Assembly: GCA_029251165.1 (NCBI GenBank)
Contig: JAQXDW010000067.1
Span: 124,001-188,000 of the forward strand
DNA length: 64,000 nt
Direction of reading: 5' to 3'
Source: Myxococcota bacterium
GTDB lineage: Bacteria > Myxococcota_A > UBA796
The stretch's first letter is position 1, and each line of letters starts with the position of its first letter. Under the pieces are notes generated by a model. It worked only from the letters and a program-made list of their open reading frames with translations. It ran no database searches and was not told where the DNA came from. Position numbers and translations under genes: made by a program. This document shows, in pieces, positions 1-8,735 of the stretch.

Positions 1-572
1 ACATACTCAACACCCGCGCTGCCCAGCCGACGGTGACGAACCCCGACAGTTCGTTCCTTGAGCGGCCGATGGTAGACAAACCCATCGAGTGCAGCAGTCG
101 GGCCCATCGCAGGACCGGGGAGCCGCCGCAGGGTGCCAAGGGAGAGGTCCCGCAGCCAAGCCCCCTGCCCTCGCCGGGCAACGCAGCAGCGGTTCTTGAG
201 GGGCTCATAGACAACACCAGACTCGATGACGCCATCCAAGACGAGCGCGACCATCACGCAGAAGTCTGGACGCCCTTCAGCAAAGTTGAGGGTGCCATCT
301 ACCGGATCGATGAGCCACACCGGCTGTGTGCCCTGGAGCATCTCCAGGATGCCAGGATCCGCAGCGACCGCTTCCTCGCCCACAACCGCAGCTCCCGGAA
401 GCAGCGCCATGAGGCGCGGAGAGAGCCAGCGCTCGGCTTCCTCATCCGCGATCGTGACCAGATCCCGTGGGCCAGACTTGGTGCGCACCTGACCAGCAGT
501 CAGGGTCTGATACCGAGGCAGGATGAACTTTGCCGCTGCCTCGACTACAAGCTCGACAACCGCTTTGTTCAT
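1..572 (-). CDS. Inositol monophosphatase family protein (3' truncated by window edge)
   Basis: About 190 residues of a normally ~260-residue Mg-dependent phosphatase are visible; the C-terminus lies beyond position 1. The start is the ATG at 572-570, preceded by a GGAGG about 6 bases upstream. The protein carries the N-terminal IMPase pattern: a VTIADEEAE segment, a GEEAV metal-ligand glutamate, and the metal-binding WLIDPVDGTLNF motif around residue 90. The family hydrolyses inositol-1-phosphate, 3'-phosphoadenosine phosphates, histidinol phosphate or similar sugar phosphates, and substrate cannot be assigned from this fragment. A second family member sits at 55855-56652. No neighbour on its 3' side is visible. 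Confidence 0.9.
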   Translation of the reverse strand, partial: MNKAVVELVVEAAAKFILPRYQTLTAGQVRTKSGPRDLVTIADEEAERWLSPRLMALLPGAAVVGEEAVAADPGILEMLQGTQPVWLIDPVDGTLNFAEGRPDFCVMVALVLDGVIESGVVYEPLKNRCCVARRGQGAWLRDLSLGTLRRLPGPAMGPTAALDGFVYHRPLKERTVGVRHRRLGSAGVEY

Positions 573-1034
573 GTAGCCTCCATGCGTGGGCTATCGCCCG
601 AATCCACCCCGTGCAGGTCCCAGCGCTAAAGAAGAACGGGTCCACGGTTCGTGGGCAGCGCCGCACCCACCATGCGTAATCGCAACCAGAGACCGTCAGC
701 AGATCGGTGAGACAGTGGAAACGCGATGACTCGGAGCACGGGCCTGGACACTCCATGGAGCCCGTGAGGCCCGCTCCGGAGCCAAGGCGTCTCCCCTCGA
801 AACAGAGAAAAGTAGATCGCTGCTGCGACAGACAACCTAAATGTAGGGTTACAAGAGCAGTCCAGCAGGAGATATCCCGCCACGACCGTAGAGCACGACA
901 ATTCAAGTTAAACGTACAACAACCAAACAGTAGACCTAACCAACAAGACACCGCGGCAAACAGCGGACCGCGCAACATTTCCCTGTTCTACACTATGAAT
1001 TGTTGTTTAGTCAGAACAGGGTATCTTCACTTAG
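573..1034. other. Gene-free stretch upstream of the hybrid kinase
   Basis: Short open frames exist on both strands but their translations are low-complexity and none has family motifs or a ribosome binding site that persuades. The region lies between two divergently transcribed genes, so it probably holds both promoters. The only structured element I see is the perfect 9-base inverted repeat at 981-1021. Confidence 0.6.
981..1021. promoter_or_regulatory. Perfect inverted repeat just upstream of the hybrid kinase gene
   Basis: CCCTGTTCT at 981-989 is matched by AGAACAGGG at 1013-1021, with a 23-base AT-rich spacer. The right arm ends 13 bases before the ATG at 1035. Arm-to-arm centre distance is about three helical turns, which suits a dimeric or cooperative repressor; it could also form a leader hairpin. 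It is seen directly; its role is inferred. Confidence 0.5.
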
Positions 1035-2672
1035 ATGTCTCACCCCATCCGCTCCATATCGATGTTTCAGAGGCTTAGCTCCTTTGCAGAGATGCTTCAG
1101 CGTCACCATACGCTCGACGATCTCCTCTGGGATATGGCGGAGTGCATCAGTATTACGTTGAGTATTAATGACTGCATCATCTACCTCCGCCAGGAAAACA
1201 TGCTGGTCCAGGCGGCAGCGTATGGAATCAAGAACCCCACCAAGCACACCATCGCTGAGGCCATCACCATTCCGATTGGAGAAGGCATTGTCGGCACGGT
1301 GGCACTGACACAGGTCTCAGAGCTTGTCTCAGACACCCGCGAGGACCCGCGCTACATCTCCGATCAGTTCAGGGGCTGCAGCGAGCTGACGGTTCCCATC
1401 GTTTTTCAGGGAACCGTCATCGGCGTCTTGGACAGCGAGGCCGATCGACCCCATGCCTACAGCCAGAACGATCTCCTGATCTTTCAGGCCATGGCCAATG
1501 TGGCCGCCAGCCGAATCGCCTGGTTTCTCGAAGAACAGAAGCGCATCCAGAAAGAAAAAGAGCTGCTGGCGGATCGCTTAGATTCGCTGGGGCGTCTGGC
1601 AGGAGGGGTAGCGCATGACTTCAACAACCTCCTGACCGTGATCGGACTAAACGTCGAGCTGGCCGCAGAGGTCAAGGACCAGGAGGAGCGGGAAGAGTTG
1701 CTCGGGGCAGCGTTCGTGTCGCTCAAGGAGGCACAGGGACTGACCCAGCAGCTCATGACGTTTGCTCGCGACGGAGAGTCTCTACGCAGCGAAGTACAAC
1801 TCGCGAGCCTCCTTCAGAACAACCTCAGCATCTTGTCCAGCTACGCGTCTCTGCGGGTCAGCCGTGACATCGATGTCGCCCTCCCTACCGTCTGGGGCGA
1901 TCGCAGTCAGCTCTCACAGGTCATCCAGAACCTCCTGCTCAACGCCGCACAGGCTGTGAATTACACGGGGCATGTTCAGATCTCCATCACCACCGAGAAC
2001 GGGGCCAATGGCCAGCAGGTCGTGGTGTGTGTGCAGGATAACGGACCTGGAATTCCAGAGGAGCTACAGCATCAGGTCTTCGACCCCTACTTCTCGACAA
2101 AGGACACTGGAACGGGGCTGGGACTGGCGACGGCGTATTGGGTCGTGCGTCGTCATGATGGAGAGCTGATGATGGACAATGTAGAGACGGGCGGCGCGCG
2201 CTTCCTCTTGAAGCTGCCGGCACTGCGGATCCGCATCGCACGCTCTCCCAGCTCGATACCCACCACCTTGCCACCCATGCATGTCCTGATCCTCGAGGAT
2301 CAGTCGACAAGCACGATAAAACTGCGTCGGCTCCTCACCCGCTTGGGGCACACAGTGCTGGCGGTGAACAATGGCGCTCACGTGGCATCGATGTGGGAAC
2401 ATCACCAGCGCAATGGCACTCCATTTGATCTCGCCATTCTCGACCAGGTCCACCCAAGCGGGGTGGGAGGGCGAGACGCCCTGGCCCTGCTGCAGAACGC
2501 GTTTCCCAGCGCACGAGCAATCATCATGCGTGAGAACCCTGAAGATGCTTGGCTGGTCGAAGACCACATCGAGGGCTTCAGCGCGCAGCTCGCCAAGCCC
2601 TTTCGTCTGGAGGATCTGGAGGCCGTGCTGCGGACAGAGTGGACAAAGAGCGTCCAGATCATTCCGAGCTAA
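1035..2672 (+). CDS. Hybrid sensor histidine kinase: GAF - HisKA - HATPase - receiver
   Basis: 545 residues with no membrane segment, so a cytoplasmic sensor. A GAF domain occupies roughly residues 15-165 (GEGIVGTVA; PIVFQGTVIGVLD). The H-box AGGVAHDFNNLL places the phosphoacceptor at H194. The ATP-binding domain has an N-box (N303), DNGPGIPE at 336-342 and GTGLGLA at 359-365. A C-terminal receiver from about residue 415 keeps the acidic pair (E421, D422), the phosphoacceptor D470 and K521, but the usual Thr/Ser switch position reads Arg/Glu (IIMRENPED). The HDFNNLL H-box is the type common in myxobacterial and NtrB-like kinases. No obvious Shine-Dalgarno precedes the ATG; M10 is an alternative start. 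An inverted repeat lies directly upstream. Confidence 0.93.
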   Translation: MSHPIRSISMFQRLSSFAEMLQRHHTLDDLLWDMAECISITLSINDCIIYLRQENMLVQAAAYGIKNPTKHTIAEAITIPIGEGIVGTVALTQVSELVSDTREDPRYISDQFRGCSELTVPIVFQGTVIGVLDSEADRPHAYSQNDLLIFQAMANVAASRIAWFLEEQKRIQKEKELLADRLDSLGRLAGGVAHDFNNLLTVIGLNVELAAEVKDQEEREELLGAAFVSLKEAQGLTQQLMTFARDGESLRSEVQLASLLQNNLSILSSYASLRVSRDIDVALPTVWGDRSQLSQVIQNLLLNAAQAVNYTGHVQISITTENGANGQQVVVCVQDNGPGIPEELQHQVFDPYFSTKDTGTGLGLATAYWVVRRHDGELMMDNVETGGARFLLKLPALRIRIARSPSSIPTTLPPMHVLILEDQSTSTIKLRRLLTRLGHTVLAVNNGAHVASMWEHHQRNGTPFDLAILDQVHPSGVGGRDALALLQNAFPSARAIIMRENPEDAWLVEDHIEGFSAQLAKPFRLEDLEAVLRTEWTKSVQIIPS

Positions 2673-2696
2673 CTGTCGTCCTGTGATGCGTGATGC

Positions 2697-3113
2697 TCAG
2701 GGGTACCAGGTGTCGCCGGCAGACTCACAGTTCATCTGGAGCTCGCTGGCCGTCAAGGGAGCATCGGGAACATCCGCAAAGTGGGTGACGTACCACTGAC
2801 CGTTGCTGACACTGCAGCACCGCCCCAGCGCTGCCTCAACGTCGCAGCTGACTTCCAGCGTGGCGGTTCCGCCCAGCGCCCCGCAGGTCACATCCATGGT
2901 GGAAGTATCAAAGCCCTCCAGGTAGTCAACACACTGCCCTGACGTGGACGTGCTGTCGCAGCTGTACTGCACCGCGACGCCATCCGGATCGACATCACAA
3001 GACAGCGAAGCGGTGGCGGTATCCCCCAGCTGAGCCCCGGTCTCGTCTGAGGATGAGCTGGTGCAGGCGAGGATCCAGGCAGCAAGAAAGAAGACGGTAC
3101 GGCGCAGTCTCAT
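2697..3113 (-). CDS. Small cysteine-rich lipoprotein of unknown function
   Basis: 138 residues from the ATG at 3113; a longer frame exists upstream but lacks a signal sequence, whereas this start gives a basic n-region, a hydrophobic core and a lipobox ILAC with C17. After a Ser/Thr/Asp-rich linker the mature part has many cysteines. Two related halves can be seen: one with QCVDYLEG...VTCGALGG and one with RCCSVSNG...MNCESAGD, suggesting an internal duplication of a ~45-residue disulfide unit. I do not recognise the family. It lies convergent with the kinase gene at 2672 with 24 bases between stops. Confidence 0.7.
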   Translation of the reverse strand: MRLRRTVFFLAAWILACTSSSSDETGAQLGDTATASLSCDVDPDGVAVQYSCDSTSTSGQCVDYLEGFDTSTMDVTCGALGGTATLEVSCDVEAALGRCCSVSNGQWYVTHFADVPDAPLTASELQMNCESAGDTWYP

Positions 3114-3494
3114 GATGCTCTCTATGGGTGTGCGGTGGTTGTGTTCCACTTCAGCGTAGCATGCTGACCATGAGTTCATCTGACCCAAACTACAAGTAGA
3201 TACTAACATTTCAACATAAAAACCACAGCATCATGGCGACGCCGTCCGTCGGTGAGGTCGCAGCCGGCCTCAGGCGGGGCCCGGGCCAGAGTCCGATGCA
3301 CGCCACCGCGTGCTCGACACCGCTCTCCTGAAGCGCTCCGCGCCTCGCCAGTCGTCCTGCGGCTTGCGCCAGCCAAGCGCAGGATACACTTCGGACATGA
3401 GCACTCCGCGAAGCTGCCACACAGTGCTGATGCTTGAAGCCTTCTCGGGCGGTCACCGCCGGCCGCGCCGTCTATACACCGAGCCGGAGCCCCG
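3114..3494. other. Gene-free stretch between divergent genes
   Basis: The first 90 bases next to the lipoprotein gene are AT-richer and probably promoter; 3230-3490 is GC-rich with short open frames on both strands but no family motif. Nothing further can be supported. A GGAG five bases before the ATG at 3495 serves the next gene. Confidence 0.5.
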
Positions 3495-4427
3495 ATGATT
3501 GCGCTCCTGCTGGCATGCCAGCCCCCTGTCGACTCAGACGCGACCCCGATTCAAGGTATCGAGCTGACCTGGCTGGGGGTGACGACTCTCTTGCTGCAGA
3601 CCCAGCAGACCAGCCTCCTCCTCGACCCCTTCTTCAGCCGTCCGGCCTATGGACAGGAGGGCTCGACCCTGGAAGGACAAGAGCGCGCAGCCTCGGTCCT
3701 GCGCGCCGCCGGGATTGAGCAGCTCGATGCCATCGTGGTCGGGCACAGCCACTTTGATCATGCCGTAGACGTCGGCACCATCGCAGCACAGTGGGGAGCC
3801 ACGGTCTACGGCAGCCCGACCACCTGTGCCATCGCCAGCGTGCAGGGGCTCGAGCCCGAACGGTGCGTACCCTTCGCGGAGGAATTCACGGTCGGCCCGC
3901 TGTCGATCACGCCGATCCGGACGCCACACTGGTGGGCTGATGTCGCCTCAATCGGTGCTCACGCAGTCTATGAGGGAGAGCCCGACATCGACACCGTCTC
4001 GGCGGCCCCCAACGGCGGAATGTACAGCCTGCTCATCGAGAGCGCAGACGGTCGGGTCTTCTTCCAGGACTCGATGGACCCGCTCGATGCAGACGACGGC
4101 AGCGGTGTGGACTTTGCCGCGCTCATCGATGCCGGTCTCTCCGGCCAGCCGGTGGATCTGTGGGTGATGTGTGGAGATTGTCTGACCGAGGCATCGGCGC
4201 TGGCGGAGTACACGGAGCGACTGAAGCCCGACGCCATCCTGCCGCTGCACTGGGACAGCACCATGCCGGCACTCGAGGCAGGTGTCGGCGTCTCGTTCGA
4301 GGCTCCTGAGGCGCTGCTTGAGCTGGGCGCTGAGGTGCTCGTCCCCGATGACTACCGGGCACGATATCGCTTAGACGCTGGAGCGTTCTCGGCACTGGCT
4401 GAACCACTGAGCGTCCCAGCGCGCTGA
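3495..4427 (+). CDS. MBL-fold metal-dependent hydrolase, lipoprotein
   Basis: 310 residues with a very short signal sequence ending in LLAC (C8), so probably a surface or periplasmic lipoprotein. The metallo-beta-lactamase fold is shown by a TWLGVTTLLL strand, LLLDPFF, the metal-binding HSHFDHA (about residue 86), a TPHWW segment, FFQDSMD and a late PLHWDS histidine. This pattern resembles the UlaG/RomA-like branch (L-ascorbate-6-phosphate lactonase and N-acyl-phosphatidylethanolamine phospholipase D relatives) rather than beta-lactamases. A GGAG stands five bases before the ATG. It is transcribed alone, convergent with the formyltransferase set. Confidence 0.85.
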   Translation: MIALLLACQPPVDSDATPIQGIELTWLGVTTLLLQTQQTSLLLDPFFSRPAYGQEGSTLEGQERAASVLRAAGIEQLDAIVVGHSHFDHAVDVGTIAAQWGATVYGSPTTCAIASVQGLEPERCVPFAEEFTVGPLSITPIRTPHWWADVASIGAHAVYEGEPDIDTVSAAPNGGMYSLLIESADGRVFFQDSMDPLDADDGSGVDFAALIDAGLSGQPVDLWVMCGDCLTEASALAEYTERLKPDAILPLHWDSTMPALEAGVGVSFEAPEALLELGAEVLVPDDYRARYRLDAGAFSALAEPLSVPAR

Positions 4428-4467
4428 GGTCCAACCGAGAGGCGAGACGATGCGCTCTGGAGGGAGC

Positions 4468-5184
4468 CTACGGTGCCTGCGACTTCAGCAGGTCGGTCGC
4501 GATCGACCTCAGATCGGGGTGCATAGACGTGTACAGCTGTCCCCCCTTGTTCCCAAACGCCCCGCCAAGCTCACCACGGAAAAAGCGGAGGTAGAGATCT
4601 GGAATCGTCTGATGGACAGCAGCGCGCGCATCGGCCAGGGTTCGCAGCTTCACAGTGTCGATGGGCTGGACAAAGATGATGTCTCCGGTGTCGACAGCCT
4701 CAGCGAGCCTGTGGAGAGTGATCCCAAGCTTCCCCGTCATCAGCAGGGACCACGCGATGGAGTCGGCGCCCTTAATCGCGGGCAAGAAGCCGTAGTGGAC
4801 GTTGAGCAGAGATGGAACTGCAGCCAGGAAGTCCTTGCTGAGGATCTGGTCCAGGGCGGTGACGTGGTGATCGTAGCGCTCAGCGGCAATGCGAGAGAAC
4901 GCGCTGGGCTGATCGAGGTTTCGGTGAAGAAACACCGGAACCTTCGCGCGGCGGAAGTGGAGGTAGTTGAAGGGCGCCCGTCCGGTCATCGCCTTCGCAC
5001 CAGATGCCACGGGACCACCACCGGAGCGACGGGCCTTCAGGAACGTCTGGAGGGGCTCGACTGGGCTCGTCTTGCCGTAGTGGACATGGACCGTGTGCCC
5101 CTCGGCTTGCAGTCCTTCGACGAGGATGCGCTTCCATGCGACCCGGTCTACCAGCGGGTAGTTCAGCAGCAGGGCGATCTTCAT
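4468..5184 (-). CDS. Formyltransferase-family protein
   Basis: 238 residues from ATG 5184, which overlaps the TGA of the upstream gene in an ATGA junction; that decides the start over a longer frame. The formyl_trans_N fold is supported by NVHYGFLPAIKG with N128 and H130 and by VDTGDII with D165, the Asn-His-Asp triad of folate-dependent formyltransferases; GITLH precedes the aspartate as expected. The protein is shorter than methionyl-tRNA formyltransferase (~310) and lacks its C-terminal domain, so N-formylation of an amino-sugar or another small amine is more likely than tRNA formylation. Last gene of a three-gene minus-strand set with an uncharacterised protein and a propeller. Confidence 0.8.
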   Translation of the reverse strand: MKIALLLNYPLVDRVAWKRILVEGLQAEGHTVHVHYGKTSPVEPLQTFLKARRSGGGPVASGAKAMTGRAPFNYLHFRRAKVPVFLHRNLDQPSAFSRIAAERYDHHVTALDQILSKDFLAAVPSLLNVHYGFLPAIKGADSIAWSLLMTGKLGITLHRLAEAVDTGDIIFVQPIDTVKLRTLADARAAVHQTIPDLYLRFFRGELGGAFGNKGGQLYTSMHPDLRSIATDLLKSQAP

Positions 5185-6167
5185 TCCTGGGCTCCATAGC
5201 GGCGGCGGAGCCACTCCGTGCACCGCTGCTTCTCATCGAGGGCCCAGACCATGTAGCAGGGCATCCAGACCGGGTACTGAAACGGCGAGTGGAAGCGGTG
5301 TGGTGGGAAGTAGGTGGGAAGCATCCAGCCATGGCGACGCTGAAAGAACTTTGCCTGATCGATGAGATAGAAGGCATCCGAGGCCAGATGGGGACGGTCA
5401 TGCGATGCAGCATGCTGCATCAGCGCCGTCGCAAAGAGAAGGTTCCCAGCCAGCGATATCTCAGGAGCCTTTCCACGAAAGGTCGTCGGCAGGTACTTCT
5501 TGCTGACAAAGACCCGGTGTATCCGCTGGTAGATGGCGTCCAGGCTCTTCTCGAACGCCGGGCTTCCCTGAAGCTGGTTGAGGGCAAGCAGCGCGTAGCC
5601 CATCTCCTGAGTGGTGGCCTGGTCCTTGAAGGCGTTCTCCACCATCAGATCCTTGAGCATCAGCCCCTCTAAGTCTGCCAGAGGCTGCCGACAGGCTTCA
5701 GGGCTTCGGTGCTGCATGTAGGCGAGGAATGTCCAGCGCTCAAACCGGCGGGCCTGGGGATCGGTGATCCCGCTCACCAGGGCCTCCAGCCACGGCTCCT
5801 CAGCTCCCGGCAGGAGCATCATGCCCTGGAGCTTGTCGAAGAGGTCTGCCGGGCCAGTACACGGACGCGCAAGGCTCTCTCGGAGCGCATCCTCAAGGCT
5901 ACTCAGCTGGCTCGCTCGCCCCTCAGGACGACGCCGAAAGGTCCGGAGAAGATAGGCGGCGCCCTTCGGATTGTAGGTCAGCCGAGGCCTGTTCCATGGC
6001 AGAAAGCTGTGAATCGCAACGCAGTCGACATCGCAGTATTTGTCTAAGACCTGCCAGGTCTTCTCCAGGTGCATTTCATCGCTATCCGACAGAAACGATG
6101 TCCAGCGAAAGGTCCGCTGGACAAGATAGTCGGTCAAGTGGGGCAGCAGTGCCATCTTCCCGTCCAC
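5181..6167 (-). CDS. Conserved-looking protein of unknown function
   Basis: 328 residues; the only start in frame after the upstream stop at 6204 is GTG at 6167 unless a rarer codon is used. Composition is that of a soluble protein rich in aromatic and basic residues (for example FRWTSFL, PWNRPRLTYNPKG, FQRRHGWMLPTYFPPHRFH). There is no signal peptide or membrane segment and I recognise no family. It is translationally coupled to the formyltransferase (ATGA) and follows the beta-propeller gene by 36 bases, so the three probably act on the same substrate, perhaps a glycan or small molecule. The opposite-strand open frames here are shadows. Confidence 0.75.
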   Translation of the reverse strand: MDGKMALLPHLTDYLVQRTFRWTSFLSDSDEMHLEKTWQVLDKYCDVDCVAIHSFLPWNRPRLTYNPKGAAYLLRTFRRRPEGRASQLSSLEDALRESLARPCTGPADLFDKLQGMMLLPGAEEPWLEALVSGITDPQARRFERWTFLAYMQHRSPEACRQPLADLEGLMLKDLMVENAFKDQATTQEMGYALLALNQLQGSPAFEKSLDAIYQRIHRVFVSKKYLPTTFRGKAPEISLAGNLLFATALMQHAASHDRPHLASDAFYLIDQAKFFQRRHGWMLPTYFPPHRFHSPFQYPVWMPCYMVWALDEKQRCTEWLRRRYGAQE

Positions 6168-6203
6168 AATCAGTTCAGGGGCGCGCAGCGTGTCATCGCC
6201 GAT

Positions 6204-7256
6204 CTATCCCCTCAGTCGTCCCACGAACATGGTGTTTTCCGAGCGGAGGGTGGCACGGCTGTAGAAAACCACGCTGTTCTCCGGTCCTGCACCGCGGGGA
6301 AAATGGATGACAGAGTACTGTGGAAACCAGTCGGCACGCATTGAGAACACGGGCTGATAGTCGACGCCATCCGTCGAGGCGTAGATCTCAGTTCGGTTGC
6401 TCGTGACCGAGGGGCCGGGCTCTACACACGTCGAGAAGAAGTGAGCATCCTGTTCGTTCGTCGTGGCGTAGTAGACAGGGCAAGGGGTCTCGCAGAGCCA
6501 CTCGATGGGGCCGCCGCTGCGCGCTTTTCGAACGATCCCGCTCTGCTCCAGTGGAGAGTCGACTCCCCAGATCACATGCTCAGCGGTGAAGAGAAGGTCA
6601 CAGGTCCGGCTCTTCTGGCCGTCCCGAGAAAAGGGCTCAATCGTCGCGAAGTCATCGTCAGACCAGAAGATTCCGCTCTCAGAGTCGGTGTCACCCGTGC
6701 ACAGCCAGCTTCTTCCCGGAATGACCGTGTCGTGGACCAGCGCATGAACATGACGGAACGTCCCCTCGGGAAAGGTCGTCACGGTGTCCCACACCTCAGC
6801 ACGTGGGGTGCGGACGCGGTGAACCGGAACCGGCGCACGGACATTGTCTCCGGGATCCTCTCCGAAGTTGTCTGGATAGGCACCGATGAGGATGCCACCG
6901 CAGCGCCCCGGCAGGACGTCTCGACGAAAGGGTCTGTGGTCGAGAGGAGAGTCATGAAGGAGGCGAAAATCGCGCGCTCCTTTGGCGAGGATGAATTGCT
7001 GCTTGCCGACGACGGCGAGAATGCTGCCGTCGCCAAAAGGAGCGGCATGAAAGATGGAGGCATGGGTGAAGCGGTCTGCGAGGCGGCTGAGGGTGAGCCA
7101 TCGCCGCCAGTTCTTGTGGAGGGCCCCGAGATGCTCCCACGTTCTTCCCAGATCGGCGGTTCGGTACAGATCGTTCCGCCTCGACGCAACCAGCCAGCCG
7201 TTGTCGAAGTAGTGCGGGCAGAACCCAGCACATGTCCGGTCGATCATGAGCTTCAT
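6204..7256 (-). CDS. BNR/sialidase-like beta-propeller protein
   Basis: 350 residues from ATG 7256 (a GTG three codons earlier is possible; neither has a strong ribosome binding site). The protein repeats a short beta-turn motif close to the Asp-box/BNR consensus: YRTADLGRTWEHLG near the N-terminus, FWSDDDFATIEPF in the middle and IYASTDGVDYQPVF near the end, each followed by a Trp/Phe-rich strand. This indicates a sialidase-like propeller fold. No signal peptide is visible, so it may be cytoplasmic. Catalytic residues of true sialidases cannot be placed. First gene of the set that ends in the formyltransferase. Confidence 0.7.
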   Translation of the reverse strand: MKLMIDRTCAGFCPHYFDNGWLVASRRNDLYRTADLGRTWEHLGALHKNWRRWLTLSRLADRFTHASIFHAAPFGDGSILAVVGKQQFILAKGARDFRLLHDSPLDHRPFRRDVLPGRCGGILIGAYPDNFGEDPGDNVRAPVPVHRVRTPRAEVWDTVTTFPEGTFRHVHALVHDTVIPGRSWLCTGDTDSESGIFWSDDDFATIEPFSRDGQKSRTCDLLFTAEHVIWGVDSPLEQSGIVRKARSGGPIEWLCETPCPVYYATTNEQDAHFFSTCVEPGPSVTSNRTEIYASTDGVDYQPVFSMRADWFPQYSVIHFPRGAGPENSVVFYSRATLRSENTMFVGRLRG

Positions 7257-7337
7257 GGAGAACACGTGGATAGAAGTGAGGTGTAGAAGACCGGATGAAG
7301 CTTAATGGCGTCTCTGCAAAGACACCAAGGGTTTCCA

Positions 7338-7372
7338 CAGGCCCCGCAGGCTCCCCTCAGGCTGCGGGCCTG
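7338..7372 (-). terminator. Possible hairpin downstream of the membrane histidine kinase
   Basis: CAGGCCCCGCAG (7338-7349) can pair with CTGCGGGCCTG (7362-7372) with one bulged base. It is 104 bases past the kinase stop codon. There is no U-run on the minus strand, so factor-independent termination is doubtful; it may simply be a structured 3' UTR. Confidence 0.25.
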
Positions 7373-7475
7373 GCCCCACAGAGCGGCTCTAAAGCCCCCC
7401 ACAGAGCGCGACCTTGCGTCGAGCCGGTGAAGCCTCTCAACATGAGATACGAGCGTGTGTGTACCCAAGCCAACC

Positions 7476-8735
7476 TCAAGCCGTTCTGGAGCGCGCCCTC
7501 GGGAGAAAGACCTCAGCGCGGGCTCCGCTCGTCGGAGAGGACCCAAGCTTGAGGGCTCCACCGACCTCTCGAATGCGAGACTCGACAATGAACAGCCCCA
7601 GACCGCTCCCGCCCTGTTCCGCGCGCGTCGTCACGAACGGCTCAGACAATCGAACCAGCAGGTCCTCCGGAAAGCCCGGGCCGTTGTCATCGACCGTGAT
7701 GATGTCCCAGGAACCGGACGCTCGGTAGTGGACCGTTATCAGGCCATCGCTGACGCTCTCCAGCGCATGCAGCGCATTCACCAAGAGGTTGGTGAAGACC
7801 TGCAGAAGTGATCGACGAACACCAACAATAGTCACTCCAGAGGAGATCGTCAGCTGGATCTCAGGCGTCAATGAAAAGCGCGCACGAACATGCAGGCAAG
7901 CGGTCTGAAGGAGCTCAAGCAGCGGAACTACTGTGGACGGTGGGAGCTCATGAGAGGGCGTGTAGCCGAGCTGCTGCACGATGAAACGAATCTGCTCCGA
8001 AGCGGCCAGCACATCATCGGCGAGCTCACAGTCTTCTTCGGCGCTCAGTTCCTCGCGGAGAAGCTCAACGTTCAAGACGATCACGGCAAGGGGGTTGCGG
8101 ATCTCGTGGGCGACACCAGCAGCGAGCGTGCCGATACCAGCGAGCCGCTCCTGTCGCTCTATCTTCTGCTGAAGCATGCGATCTCGGATCCGATACCGTC
8201 GCACCACCTCATACGTGAGGACAGTGGTAAACATGCACGAAAGCAGATGAACAACCACAGCAGGCCGGGCGCTGGCGAGATGCTCGGGTCTGGGGCCCAT
8301 GTGGACGGCAAGACCGATGAGGCAGAGGAGCGCAAGCACCAGAACCTGCTTTCCCAAGCGGTCTCCAAAGATCAGGTTCACCAGCATCGGCGTGAGGATG
8401 AGGAGCAGCGAAGTCGGGGCCTGCAGCCCTCCCGCTCCGCTGGCGAGCACAAACGCAGCGGCCATGCACGGCACCACCACCAGCTGTAGTGCCAGCTCGA
8501 TCTTGGCGGTCACCCGAAGCAGCACGGGACACGCCAGCAGGAGCACGGTGACCGCCAGCGTGAGCCAGAATCGCTGCTGATCCACGCCGTCCCGTGCCAC
8601 GTAGCTGATGAGCACTGCTGTGTTCAGTGTGATGAGAACCACACAGATGTCGACCAGCGAGCTCGCAGCCTCGAGCGACTCAGGCTGCTCCGGGAAGGGC
8701 CATGCCCACTGGTAAAGTTGCCGCCGAAAAGACAT
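7476..8735 (-). CDS. Membrane sensor histidine kinase
   Basis: 419 residues from ATG 8735; an upstream GTG in frame would run through an inverted repeat and has no ribosome binding site. Residues about 25-180 form a membrane domain of roughly six hydrophobic helices with no large periplasmic loop, so the stimulus is probably sensed in the membrane. The H-box AAGVAHEIRNPL places the phosphoacceptor at H210, followed by an N-box (FTNLLVNALHAL), DDNGPGF and GGSGLGLFI ATP-lid motifs. There is no receiver domain and no adjacent response regulator, so the partner is encoded elsewhere. Its upstream region carries repeated CTAAGG motifs. Confidence 0.92.
   Translation of the reverse strand: MSFRRQLYQWAWPFPEQPESLEAASSLVDICVVLITLNTAVLISYVARDGVDQQRFWLTLAVTVLLLACPVLLRVTAKIELALQLVVVPCMAAAFVLASGAGGLQAPTSLLLILTPMLVNLIFGDRLGKQVLVLALLCLIGLAVHMGPRPEHLASARPAVVVHLLSCMFTTVLTYEVVRRYRIRDRMLQQKIERQERLAGIGTLAAGVAHEIRNPLAVIVLNVELLREELSAEEDCELADDVLAASEQIRFIVQQLGYTPSHELPPSTVVPLLELLQTACLHVRARFSLTPEIQLTISSGVTIVGVRRSLLQVFTNLLVNALHALESVSDGLITVHYRASGSWDIITVDDNGPGFPEDLLVRLSEPFVTTRAEQGGSGLGLFIVESRIREVGGALKLGSSPTSGARAEVFLPRARSRTA

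Noticed and set aside
4450..5199. Long plus-strand open frame of 249 codons
   Set aside because: Antisense shadow of the formyltransferase gene, whose N-H-D motif and ATGA coupling are clear.
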